Positions 1-8,267 of a stretch of 64,000 nt of DNA are shown piece after piece (the stretch's first letter is position 1; the number at the start of each line of letters is the position of its first letter). This DNA comes from Prochlorococcus marinus str. MIT 9301. GTDB lineage: Bacteria > Cyanobacteriota > Cyanobacteriia > PCC-6307 > Cyanobiaceae. The position numbers and the translations under genes were made by a program. The stretch is taken from assembly GCF_000015965.1 (NCBI RefSeq), contig NC_009091.1, forward strand, positions 620,001 to 684,000, in the 5' to 3' direction. The notes beneath the pieces are model-generated. The model saw only the letters and a list, made by a program, of their open reading frames with translations. It had not been told where the DNA came from and ran no database searches.

Positions 1-1036
1 TACTGATCAATCAGAAACATCAGTTAAAGTTTATGGCGCAACTATTGGCCCATTAGTAGGCTTAATTGCGACTACTGATGAGCGACTTCAAACAGTAACA
101 ATGGTTGGCGAAAAATATCTTATTGATTTAGCTAATGGATTTTTACAGAAATTAGACATTAAACAAAAACAAGTTGCATTAAGCGTCAAAGTCCTTGATG
201 TAAATATGTCAGATAAGAATTCATCCATGAAAGATTATGGAGGTAAATTAGACGATGCATTTATAATTGGTAGCCAAGGAAAAATTAAATCAGCATTTGG
301 AAGCTTTTTACCAGTTTTCCCTGAAGGAAATTCTACAGATGCAACCACCAATCCAGGAATTAACTCAAGTCAAAGAACAACTAATTTTGATAACAAATCT
401 TTTTTTGGTTTGTTAGAAGCAAGTATTGAAAATGGAACTACAAAGGTTTTAGCAAGTCCAACTCTTTTACTAAGTGAATCATCTGGTTCGGCAGGAGATG
501 GAAGTAGTATAGGTCGAAAGGTTGGCAATGAGGGTTTTGTTGAGATTGGGGATAAGGTTCCTGTAGATGCAACAAAAGGCGATGGTGGTTCTTGTACTTA
601 TAGTTTTGAAACTGTGGGAGTAAAATTAGGTGCGAAAATCCTAGGTATTGATCAAAATGATTATGTTACTTTTACAATGACACCTATTGTTACTGGAATT
701 TCAGGTAGTTTTAATATTGTTGGATGTGGTTCAGTTTCAAAGATTAATAATAGGAGACTTGATACTGGTGCTATACGGATAAAAGATGGCGAAACATTAG
801 TTCTTACTGGTGTTATCCAAGAAACTGATATAGATACAACTTACAAATTACCATTACTTGGAGATTTACCTTTATTGGGGGGTTTATTTAGATCAAAACA
901 AGCTTCAAAAGATAAAAGAGAGCTCATTATTTTAGTAACTCCAAAAGTTCTGGAAGACAAATCATCCAATATTGCAGATTATAATCTCGAATTTAAAAAC
1001 AAAGATGCTACAAATTTAATTAATCAAATTAAGTAA
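1..1036 (+). CDS. pilQ: Type IV pilus secretin PilQ, C-terminal part (5' end outside window)
   Basis: The frame is open from base 2, so this is the distal part of a gene that begins before the window. The product is the C-terminal secretin domain of the outer-membrane ring through which the type IV pilus exits. Typical secretin features are the segment VLASPTLLLSES, a G-x-x-V-P-V motif near EIGDKVPVDAT, and the terminal signature DGETLVLTGVIQE followed by LPLLGDLPLLGGLFRS and ELIILVTPKVLED. A Gly/Ser-rich insertion with one Cys lies before the final strands. The gene is convergent with a minor-pilin operon that starts 16 bases downstream on the other strand, which supports a pilus role. Confidence 0.93.
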   Translation, partial: TDQSETSVKVYGATIGPLVGLIATTDERLQTVTMVGEKYLIDLANGFLQKLDIKQKQVALSVKVLDVNMSDKNSSMKDYGGKLDDAFIIGSQGKIKSAFGSFLPVFPEGNSTDATTNPGINSSQRTTNFDNKSFFGLLEASIENGTTKVLASPTLLLSESSGSAGDGSSIGRKVGNEGFVEIGDKVPVDATKGDGGSCTYSFETVGVKLGAKILGIDQNDYVTFTMTPIVTGISGSFNIVGCGSVSKINNRRLDTGAIRIKDGETLVLTGVIQETDIDTTYKLPLLGDLPLLGGLFRSKQASKDKRELIILVTPKVLEDKSSNIADYNLEFKNKDATNLINQIK

Positions 1037-1051
1037 CGAAAATTAATTAAT

Positions 1052-2545
1052 CTATTTGATATGGACGCAGAAGGATTCAGGACCTTTTGAAAGAGATCCT
1101 AACCAGTCATTGGCAAAAATATTTTTTGAACTCTCGCAGAAATTATTATAAAGAGATATGCTATCGATTACTAAAGCACCTATTGCAGATTTACTCCTTG
1201 TGAGTTGATTATAATCATCAATAATTTCTTCAAAATTTCCATCTTCTCTCCCTACGCATGGTTGCAAGATCGAAGCTTTTATTGTTGAAGGCTTCCATGC
1301 ACTTAAGATTATTAGTTGTCCTATATATTCTGATTCTAACGATCTACAAACATCTTCCCAGGGGTTAATAGCTGTTTCTACTTCCGCTGTTAAATTATTT
1401 AAGAAACTAAAGGCAGCAATTTTATTTTCAGAAGTAAGTGCTTGAGGTCCATCTTCGAATAAATAATTTGAAGAACCGTTATTAGATATTATTTGAATAT
1501 ATATTTTATTTTCTTCTGAAAGATTATTAGAAGAAGGAAGCTTATTAATATGTTGTTTCAAGCTATTTATTGTATATTCGAATAAATTTTTACCATTAAT
1601 TGTTGGAGATATTAATTCTGGCTCATCAATTTGTTCCCAACTTCCATCAATTACTTGCCCATTCAGGTGAAGATAATCTTCATTCATAAAAAATGAATTA
1701 TCTATTATGTAAGTAACTTTATTAGATTTTAGACAAATCCCCATCCAGCAACACTGGCTACCAAAACAAAAAGAAGATAGTTGTTCATTATTTGGTTCAT
1801 TTTGGTAAATGTTTATTTGATTCTCATCTTGAATAGATGTAAAACCTCCTATCGATGCTATTGATCTTATTTCATTTTTATCAATCCCTTTTTGAAGATC
1901 ACTTGCTTCAATTTGAATTTCAATTGCTTTTTTAAACTCGTCTATACAGAAGGAAATCCCTTTAACTGTTTTGATGTCTCCCCATTTATTAGGACAAGAG
2001 ATTTTTTTATAATTGGTAGAATCAGTAATTCCATCTAATAATGTGGTTTCTTGAAACTGGATATATGAGGGTGAAATATAATAACCGCTTTCATTATATT
2101 GAGGTCCATATCTTATAAGAGAAAATGGTTTTTTTTCGTTATTTGAGCTAGCTCTCAATGAATAGACAATTGGACATTCAACTTGATTTAAATTAAATTG
2201 ACCTCCCTTCGGATCGTAATCGCTTCTGACTAAAGCTTGATCTGGAAGATTTATACCAAAAAGAAATTGGCTATCATCTGGGAAAGTACAGTTTTGATTA
2301 AATTGCAGAATTTCTGTTTCATTATCAATTATTCTTTTGCTTGCCTTGACCTCATCTAAAATAAAATCCAAAGTGTCGTTAATTCTTCCATTCAACCCCA
2401 TTTGAGTCTCGTCTATTTTGTTTCCTTTTAATGCAATTTGTAATAATGAAAACCCTACGCCTATTGCTGTAACAGAAATTGCACCTGCTATTATTAGCTC
2501 AATTATGGAAAATCCATCTTTTTGGGGCATTTTAATATTCATCAT
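1052..2545 (-). CDS. PilW-like minor pilin with large C-terminal domain, possibly VWA-like
   Basis: This 497-residue protein has a class III signal/N-methylation motif, G|FSIIELIIAGAISVT, with the conserved Glu5 and a hydrophobic helix, so PilD should process it. Pseudopilins are usually 150-250 residues and this one is about twice that. The C-terminal half (from about residue 275) opens with VTYIIDNSFFMN, which resembles the DxSx(S) start of a von Willebrand A metal-binding fold. Later hydrophobic strands (GQLIILSAW, IGALVIDSISL) fit an alpha/beta fold. A Cys-rich patch, CFGSQCCWMGIC, lies at about residues 260-271. The gene is last in the minor-pilin operon; its ATG follows the TAA of the preceding gene directly. 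The VWA assignment is inference; the pilin N-terminus is clear. Confidence 0.75.
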   Translation of the reverse strand: MMNIKMPQKDGFSIIELIIAGAISVTAIGVGFSLLQIALKGNKIDETQMGLNGRINDTLDFILDEVKASKRIIDNETEILQFNQNCTFPDDSQFLFGINLPDQALVRSDYDPKGGQFNLNQVECPIVYSLRASSNNEKKPFSLIRYGPQYNESGYYISPSYIQFQETTLLDGITDSTNYKKISCPNKWGDIKTVKGISFCIDEFKKAIEIQIEASDLQKGIDKNEIRSIASIGGFTSIQDENQINIYQNEPNNEQLSSFCFGSQCCWMGICLKSNKVTYIIDNSFFMNEDYLHLNGQVIDGSWEQIDEPELISPTINGKNLFEYTINSLKQHINKLPSSNNLSEENKIYIQIISNNGSSNYLFEDGPQALTSENKIAAFSFLNNLTAEVETAINPWEDVCRSLESEYIGQLIILSAWKPSTIKASILQPCVGREDGNFEEIIDDYNQLTRSKSAIGALVIDSISLYNNFCESSKNIFANDWLGSLSKGPESFCVHIK

Positions 2546-3151
2546 TTAAATAAATTCGCATTTGTCTTTTGTGAGAATATTATTGCTATCTTTTTGACTT
2601 ACTTCCATATTATTTGTAATCCAATCATCCTCAATAAATTTTCCTTTTACAATGTGACCTGTTGGAGATTGTATAACAAGACAATTCAGCATTTTTACTC
2701 CTGAATTATAGTATTTAGATCCAATTACAATGACAATTGATTCGTCGGAACTGATTCTTCCATTTGGCGTAATTAAAAATTCTTTATTTACAACTTGAAA
2801 AATAGAATTATTTAATGCTGGAGCCATATTATTTATCGTGGTATTACGATCGGTACATGTTACTTCGTAGCCATAGTATTTTTTATCATTAAAAACTCCA
2901 TTAGCCCCTATTCTGTTTATATCAATCGAGCAACTCGATCCCCACCTCCTAGCATCTAGCTTTATAACACGAAAATATTCTTTTAACTCTCTTGTGTAAG
3001 AGTTTACTTTTTCAGTCCTAATCCAATTTAGAAAACTTGGGAATATTGCACCGGATAAAACACTCATCATTCCAACTGTAATTATTAATTCTACGAGAGT
3101 AAAACCTGCATTATCATTTTTTATCTTTTGTATGAAAAAATTTAGATTCAT
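2546..3151 (-). CDS. GspH/FimT-like minor pilin
   Basis: The leader is followed by G|FTLVELIITVGMMSVLSG, a canonical type IV prepilin cleavage and methylation site. The pattern RTEKVNSYTRELKEYFRVIK resembles the helix of GspH/FimT pseudopilins. I prefer the ATG at 3151, two bases after the stop of the upstream pilV-like gene. The longer frame to 3175 needs a TTG start and overlaps that gene by 22 bases. It is third in a four-gene minus-strand minor-pilin operon, and these proteins typically form the priming complex at the pilus tip. The globular domain carries about four cysteines and is otherwise unrecognised. Confidence 0.8.
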   Translation of the reverse strand: MNLNFFIQKIKNDNAGFTLVELIITVGMMSVLSGAIFPSFLNWIRTEKVNSYTRELKEYFRVIKLDARRWGSSCSIDINRIGANGVFNDKKYYGYEVTCTDRNTTINNMAPALNNSIFQVVNKEFLITPNGRISSDESIVIVIGSKYYNSGVKMLNCLVIQSPTGHIVKGKFIEDDWITNNMEVSQKDSNNILTKDKCEFI

Positions 3152-3153
3152 TT

Positions 3154-3729
3154 TTAAATTATTTGTTCGCACCAACTATGTGCTTCGGCAGTTAAATCAA
3201 TACTTAACCAATGTTTATTTTCTGATCCCCATTCAACCCTATAGTTGAGAGTTCCAATGGAATTATTTAATGATTCATTATCTATAGGTGAAGATATTGA
3301 AAGCTCTCTAGTTATTAAAACTTTATTTCCAGTAAATACTTTACTTCTCTCTTCTCCTGGACGCCAAGATTGAATCATCTGTCCTGATGAATTTGATTGA
3401 GTATTCCAACTGGGTAAATTAATTATATTTGATGCTATTTCATCACATTCAAATTTCGAAAATTCATATTTACCATCATTTTGACTATAAAATAAACTCC
3501 ATAAGTCTAATTTTAGCCTTTCTATATCTCTTTCAATTTCTTTATTGACTGAGCGAATAAGATTTGAAGAATGAACTGTTCCTAGTCTTAAAGAAGAAAA
3601 ATATACTCCATAAGTAATTATTCCAGACAGTAAAGTTATACTTAAAATTGCATCAACCAGTCCGAATCCATAATCATATAATCTATTACTTCGACAAAAA
3701 ACTAACTTTGGATTCTCTTTTTTCTTCAT
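3154..3729 (-). CDS. PilV-like minor pilin
   Basis: This 191-residue protein has the prepilin motif G|FGLVDAILSITLLSGIIT. The Glu5 position is Asp here, and Glu or Asp variation at this site occurs in minor pilins. A helix rich in charged residues follows (EIERDIERLKLDLW). The ATG follows the TAA of the PilX-like gene with no gap, so translational coupling is likely. The position between PilX-like and GspH-like genes matches common minor-pilin clusters (PilV/PilW/PilX/FimT). The PilV label rests on context and the N-terminus, not on the globular domain. Confidence 0.72.
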   Translation of the reverse strand: MKKKENPKLVFCRSNRLYDYGFGLVDAILSITLLSGIITYGVYFSSLRLGTVHSSNLIRSVNKEIERDIERLKLDLWSLFYSQNDGKYEFSKFECDEIASNIINLPSWNTQSNSSGQMIQSWRPGEERSKVFTGNKVLITRELSISSPIDNESLNNSIGTLNYRVEWGSENKHWLSIDLTAEAHSWCEQII

Positions 3730-5847
3730 TTAATTATTTTTAAAGTCTCTTAAGGTATCCCATAAAATAATTGATTTACCTCTGTAGTATTTTATTCCCC
3801 AATTAAAATTATTACCATGCCATGAAACTAATTTATCTATGAAGTCTTTTGAGAATTCCCAATTTTTTTCTCCGCTGCCATCAAAGCAAAGATTCTTTAC
3901 CCAAACCGCCCCGGAAAAGTTTCTTTCAAAGTTTTCATTAGTTTCTTTTACCTCGATATCAAATGCATTTAACCAACTATTTGCGAATGAGTTTTCATCT
4001 AAATTGTTTCCAAGATTTATATCATTGAAATTATTTTTAGGATCTAGTATCGCAAATGCTCTTGGATAAGAATATTGAAGATTTGAACTGTTCAAACGAT
4101 TAATATTTAATTTCTGGAAACTTCTTAAGTGGTAATTTGAGGTTGCATTATCAAAGATTAAAAATACATTATTAGTTGCAGTATTAAATAATGTACCTGT
4201 TGGAATATTTTCAACTTTCTGACCTATTCCAACTATTTCTAGATTATTCCCATTTCTCTGATTCCCTCCATATGGAATAAGTGTTAAATCAGAATCCAAT
4301 ATTAAATTCGTAATGTTACCTTCAATCGAATCTTCTTTAGTACTTGAAACATAACCATAAGAACCCCTTGAGGTAACTATCATACTTGAATTATTATTCT
4401 GAATCCATACACTTTTTTGTTTATCAGAAATAAAAGTAGTTTTTGGGCCATAAATAAATGCTCCAAATTTCTGATTGGAGTTTTCTCCTGTTTTATCAAT
4501 TAAAAAGCTATGTCCAGGCAATCTATCATTGTCTATTGGATAACCAATATTAGTGTAAATATGATTATTCTTTAGAGTTATTCCGCCTTCATTACTATCT
4601 CTATTGCATACAAGTTTATTTATTTTGGAGTTGTTTCTTTGCTTAAATAATATTGTTAAATTTTCTGGCTTTCCAGTCCCACATGATTCCGATCCATTTT
4701 TATGACAAAAAATCCCTTCATTACTGATATCGATATCACCCATAATTTCCAGAATTATTTTAGATGAATCCGTTGTAGATACTTCGAATTTTGATCCTGG
4801 CCCTCTAGCAAAAAGTGAATATATTCTGAATGTTTTTTGAGGTGAATTTCCAGCACTTAATTTACAACTTGAATTATTTTCTTCATATCTTTTTTGGGTA
4901 CATATTAATGTCCCAATATCAATTACGTTTTTTAATCTAGGTTGTTTTGGTAAATTTAATGGTTGAATCCAAATTCCTCCATTACCGTTAGCAGGTAATG
5001 ATGCATTTTCTGCCATTGCCAATTCCTGAAAATCTTGACATTCATCATTATTATTAATATTCATCCTCCAAATAATTGAACCTTTCGCCTCATTAAAAGG
5101 AGTAATATTAAGATTTCCTATAAAAAGGGAATCTGTTTTATCGGAATTATTTTCACCTGCCGAAAAAAATCCAAATCCTGTTTCTGAAGTTTCGCTGTTA
5201 ACTTGAATGTTTACTCTTAATTTGTTTGATCCAGAAATACTATTAGTATCTTTTGGGATTGATAAACCTTCTATTAAAATAGAGTTAATGCCGGAGTCTT
5301 CTGTTCCTATATATTTAGTAGAAATTAAATCGAATGCCTGATCGAAGTCTCTTTTTGAATTAGGGAGTGTGTTTCCTACATAATTTGAATTTCTAAAAAG
5401 GTTTTCTACTACTTGCTTTTCATTCGCCCACGAATAATTTTCACTTGGAATACAGACAGGTGCTTTTTGTCTACCATTGCAATTCTCCTCCTCATCACAC
5501 CAACTATCATCGGCCCAATATTGATTGGTTGGATCAGAAATATTTAGAGATTCACATTCTGCAGCTTTTTCTGAACAATTATCTACTAACCAGAAATAAT
5601 TAAATAATCGCCCTTCAGAATTATCGTTAAATAATGCTCTGAGTTTGGTAATTCCAGAATAAGATGAGGCTTTGGCCAAAAGTTCTTGTCTTGTTATTTT
5701 TGAGCCAGTCAAACTTAATATAGATGCGGCCATTAAACCGCTTACACCAACCGCTATTCCAATACCTAGGATAAGTATCTGAGGTATTGCGAAGCCTTTA
5801 TTATTCTTTCTAGATCTATTGCTTGAAACTTTCTTTGAAAAACGCAT
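3730..5847 (-). CDS. PilX-like large pilus-associated protein
   Basis: A basic N-terminus is followed by GFAIPQILILGIGIAVGVSG, a pilin-like hydrophobic segment without Glu5, as is typical of PilX-type proteins. The roughly 705-residue product is very large for the family. The body is Asn/Ser-rich with many predicted beta-strands and several Cys pairs (CSEKAAECES, CDEEENC, CHKNGSESC), as expected of an extracellular adhesin-like domain. I chose the ATG at 5847; the longer frame to 5853 begins with TTG. It is first of the four-gene operon. It could be a tip-complex component or adhesin, and no specific domain was recognised. Confidence 0.65.
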   Translation of the reverse strand: MRFSKKVSSNRSRKNNKGFAIPQILILGIGIAVGVSGLMAASILSLTGSKITRQELLAKASSYSGITKLRALFNDNSEGRLFNYFWLVDNCSEKAAECESLNISDPTNQYWADDSWCDEEENCNGRQKAPVCIPSENYSWANEKQVVENLFRNSNYVGNTLPNSKRDFDQAFDLISTKYIGTEDSGINSILIEGLSIPKDTNSISGSNKLRVNIQVNSETSETGFGFFSAGENNSDKTDSLFIGNLNITPFNEAKGSIIWRMNINNNDECQDFQELAMAENASLPANGNGGIWIQPLNLPKQPRLKNVIDIGTLICTQKRYEENNSSCKLSAGNSPQKTFRIYSLFARGPGSKFEVSTTDSSKIILEIMGDIDISNEGIFCHKNGSESCGTGKPENLTILFKQRNNSKINKLVCNRDSNEGGITLKNNHIYTNIGYPIDNDRLPGHSFLIDKTGENSNQKFGAFIYGPKTTFISDKQKSVWIQNNNSSMIVTSRGSYGYVSSTKEDSIEGNITNLILDSDLTLIPYGGNQRNGNNLEIVGIGQKVENIPTGTLFNTATNNVFLIFDNATSNYHLRSFQKLNINRLNSSNLQYSYPRAFAILDPKNNFNDINLGNNLDENSFANSWLNAFDIEVKETNENFERNFSGAVWVKNLCFDGSGEKNWEFSKDFIDKLVSWHGNNFNWGIKYYRGKSIILWDTLRDFKNN

Positions 5848-5915
5848 TTTCAAATTAGTGAGTGCAAAATAAAAAATATAATAATATTACTTGAATTAAA
5901 TTTAACTTACCCTAA

Positions 5916-6542
5916 TCAACACTCTGCATCACTCCAGTCGGTCAATCTTCCTCTATCTGCTGCTTTTGCAGTTTTTTCGTACACTTTTGAAGTCGCATCG
6001 ACTGGGTTATAACATCCAGTGACAGCACTACCATTATTTGCATATGCACCACCATTTGGTTGTGCTCTTACCTGAAAAACAGTATCGCTATTAACGTCGG
6101 CGGTTTGAAATTCAATCAAATAATTACCTGATGTTGAATAAAAAGAAGTTGCTGTTCCTGGAACTTCTACAGGGTCAGTTCCTTTACAAACTTTTCCACC
6201 TTCAGTTTCCATACCAGTTTGATTACATCTTTGAAATCTAGCATACTCTTCTATGTCCCCTGCATCAGTAGGTAAATCACCATATTCTGTTTGAAATGCT
6301 GTGGCAGCTTTAACTAGAGCAGCTACTATGCCTGTTGCCTCTTTTTGTTTTGCTTTATCGGCAGCAGTCATAAATTGAGGGATTGCAATTGATGAAAGGA
6401 TTCCAATCATCATCACTACTACAATTAATTCTACAAGTGTGAAGCCCTCTTCATCTTTTAATTCTCTTAATGAAGTTAGGTTCTTGATTTTTTCAAACCT
6501 GATTTTTGGAGACAGAGCTCTAACAAAAAAAGATTTAACCAT
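5916..6542 (-). CDS. pilA: Type IV major pilin, PilA-like
   Basis: The 33-residue leader ends in Gly before FTLVELIVVVMMIGILSSIA, a textbook type IVa pilin N-terminus with Glu5 at residue 38. After the helix come KAKQKEATGIV, FQRCNQT, CKG, SGNYLIEF, VRAQPNGGAYA and GSAVTGCYNP, giving four body cysteines including the C-terminal Cys. This core recurs in the accessory pilins at 8263-8832 and 11504-12295, so all three are paralogues. The mature length (about 175) is normal for a structural pilin. The 217-base spacer upstream separates it from a divergent pilin-like gene. It is the best major pilin candidate here because it lacks repeats and sits next to the minor-pilin operon. Confidence 0.85.
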   Translation of the reverse strand: MVKSFFVRALSPKIRFEKIKNLTSLRELKDEEGFTLVELIVVVMMIGILSSIAIPQFMTAADKAKQKEATGIVAALVKAATAFQTEYGDLPTDAGDIEEYARFQRCNQTGMETEGGKVCKGTDPVEVPGTATSFYSTSGNYLIEFQTADVNSDTVFQVRAQPNGGAYANNGSAVTGCYNPVDATSKVYEKTAKAADRGRLTDWSDAEC

Positions 6543-6759
6543 TCCTAAAAAAATTATTATCTAATTTCAATAATACTTATTATTTGAAAACATGACAATA
6601 AAGTAATTAATAATTGCCTAATTAATGTTTTTTGATTAATGATCTTCAAGAAGTATTGGGAACTAATTCATGATAAATTTATTAATTATTTATAAATTAA
6701 GTTTTTTTAAATCAATGAGATAATTAAAATTTTGATTATAAAAACATTCATTTAAAAAT

Positions 6760-7281
6760 GTGCAACTGAATAATATACAAAAAATATCTTTATTGAAAAG
6801 ATTAATTATTTGTAAACAACTTGGCTACTCAATAAATGAGCTAATGGTTGTTATTTCTATCATTGGTGTTCTTGCAAGTATAGTAATTCCTAACTTTAGA
6901 CCTGCAATAGAGTTCATAGAAGTTTTGATTGCAGAAAAGCATCTTTTGAAAGCAGTTAAAGAGTGTCAATTAGGATTAATTAATTATGATATCAGCCCTC
7001 AATATACTTTGCCTGTAAATGAAGTTAATTTAGGAATTTTTAAAAATAATAAATTTACTTTTTCACATACTGGAATCGGTGGAGATTGTTCTCCTGAATT
7101 CGGAGGTAATCAACTTAGAGTTTCAAGAATTGATATCAATTCTGAAAATATAATTTATTCTTTAATCATTAATGTCAAAACTGGCGAGAAATCATCAGAA
7201 GGTTCCTTGCCTGATTGGCTCGATTGGTGGGACGGTAAATCATCAAATTTGATTCCTGATGACGATATGCTTTTAGATTAA
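6760..7281 (+). CDS. Divergent pilin-like protein
   Basis: This is a 173-residue protein with GYSINELMVVISIIGVLASIVIPN, a pilin-type hydrophobic helix with Glu after the Gly cleavage site (G|YSINE). The body does not share the PilA core. It has two Cys (VKECQ, GDCSP) and a Trp/Asp-rich C-terminus, PDWLDWWDG. The frame begins with GTG at 6760; an ATG two bases earlier is out of frame. It is divergent from pilA and is the only pilin on the plus strand. A role as another minor pilin is likely. Confidence 0.75.
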   Translation: MQLNNIQKISLLKRLIICKQLGYSINELMVVISIIGVLASIVIPNFRPAIEFIEVLIAEKHLLKAVKECQLGLINYDISPQYTLPVNEVNLGIFKNNKFTFSHTGIGGDCSPEFGGNQLRVSRIDINSENIIYSLIINVKTGEKSSEGSLPDWLDWWDGKSSNLIPDDDMLLD

Positions 7282-7328
7282 TCTACAAAATAAAAAGTTT
7301 GTTTTATAAAAATATATTTATCTAATTT

Positions 7329-8267
7329 TTATCTTATCCAGGGTGGAATAGGTCCAGAATCTACTTCATCCTCATTAAGTTCAGAAAGAGAGATTTTGTC
7401 TTTAGATTTTTGCGTTTTATTTATTAAATTAATTTCCTCAATTTTTTTAGTGATATTTATTTGATTTAATGAATTATCTTCATTTGTTTTTTCATTTGTT
7501 TCGATATTATTTCTAACTTTAGGGTCTAAACTGGAGTCATTAAGAGAAGAAGAAGAAGTAGTAGTAGTGGTAGGAGTAGAAGTAGAAGTAGAAGTAGAAG
7601 TAGAAGTAGAAGTAGTAGTTGGGTCGCCAGGTTTTTTGGGGTCTATACATTCAGGATCATTTGGATTTAGATCGCAAGGTTCTGGTGTGTCTATACATTC
7701 AGGATCATTTGGATATAGTTCACAAAAATCAGGCGGCTCTATACATTTAGGATCGTTTGGATATATTTCACAAAAATCAGGCGGCTCTATACATTTAGGA
7801 TCATTTGGATATAGTTCACAAAAATCAGGCGGCTCTATACATTTAGGATCGTTTGGATATATTTCACAAAAATCAGGCGGCTCTATACATTTAGGATCGT
7901 TTGGATATAGTTCACAAAAATCAGGCGGCTCTATACATTTAGGATCGTTTGGATATAGTTCACAAAAATCAGGCGGCTCTATACATTTAGAATCGTTTGG
8001 ATATAGTTCACAAAAATCAGGCGGCTCTATACATTTAGGATCGTTTGGATATAGTTCACAAAAATTTGGAGGCTCTGTACATTTAGGATCGTTTGGATAT
8101 AGTTCACAAAAATCAGGCGGCTCTATACATTTAGGATCGTCTGGATATAGTTCACAAAAATTTGGAGGCTCTGTACATTTTGGATCATTAGGATATAGTT
8201 CACAAGAAGCGCTAGCAATTTTTGTTTCAACTCCACAAGTTATGTAATTCTTAGAACCTCTATCAAG
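7329..8267 (-). CDS. Hidden continuation frame: Cys-repeat tail of the pilin at 8263-8832
   Basis: This minus-strand frame has no usable start but stays open for 312 codons to a TAA at 7329-7331. It joins the upstream pilin across an A7 tract (8269-8275): removing one A gives SSKKLDRGSKNYITCGV. The segment LDRG resembles ADRG at the same place in PilA, which supports a real continuation. Next come twelve 16-residue units with the motif C-E-L-Y-P-N-D-P-K-C followed by IEPPDF, giving C-x8-C-x6-C spacing. A Thr/Ser linker (alternating TSTS, then TTTTSSSS) follows, then a charged segment ending in DSGPIPPWIR. Read through, the protein would be about 500 residues. Whether reading is by slippage, a phase-variable genome state, or a mutation or sequencing error cannot be told here. 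Confidence 0.75.
   Translation of the reverse strand, partial: LDRGSKNYITCGVETKIASASCELYPNDPKCTEPPNFCELYPDDPKCIEPPDFCELYPNDPKCTEPPNFCELYPNDPKCIEPPDFCELYPNDSKCIEPPDFCELYPNDPKCIEPPDFCELYPNDPKCIEPPDFCEIYPNDPKCIEPPDFCELYPNDPKCIEPPDFCEIYPNDPKCIEPPDFCELYPNDPECIDTPEPCDLNPNDPECIDPKKPGDPTTTSTSTSTSTSTSTPTTTTTSSSSLNDSSLDPKVRNNIETNEKTNEDNSLNQINITKKIEEINLINKTQKSKDKISLSELNEDEVDSGPIPPWIR
7575..7615. repeat. Hexanucleotide microsatellite (AGTAGA)6
   Basis: Six perfect copies of a 6-base unit plus a partial copy occur on the plus strand, flanked by GTA/GAA triplet runs. On the minus strand they encode alternating Thr-Ser in the linker of the hidden pilin tail. Unit-number change would keep frame and alter only linker length. 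Confidence 0.9.
7641..8210. repeat. 48-bp tandem repeat, about 12 units
   Basis: About twelve head-to-tail copies with a 48-base period show only scattered substitutions (for example CGT/CAT, GGATAT/GGATTT), with the outer copies most divergent. The period is an exact multiple of three, so both strands stay open. On the minus strand each unit encodes one 16-residue cysteine-pair module. The plus-strand translation (SGGSIHLGSFGYSSQK) is an antisense shadow. Confidence 0.95.

Noticed and set aside
7641-8210. CRISPR array considered for the 48-base repeat block.
   Set aside because: Repeats are contiguous without spacers, in a coding frame, and no cas gene is near.
7567-8247. A 226-codon plus-strand frame made of SGGSIHLGSFGYSSQK repeats.
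   Set aside because: It is the antisense shadow of the minus-strand pilin tail; a 48-base repeat keeps several frames open. The minus-strand frame joins a pilin and has conserved cysteines.
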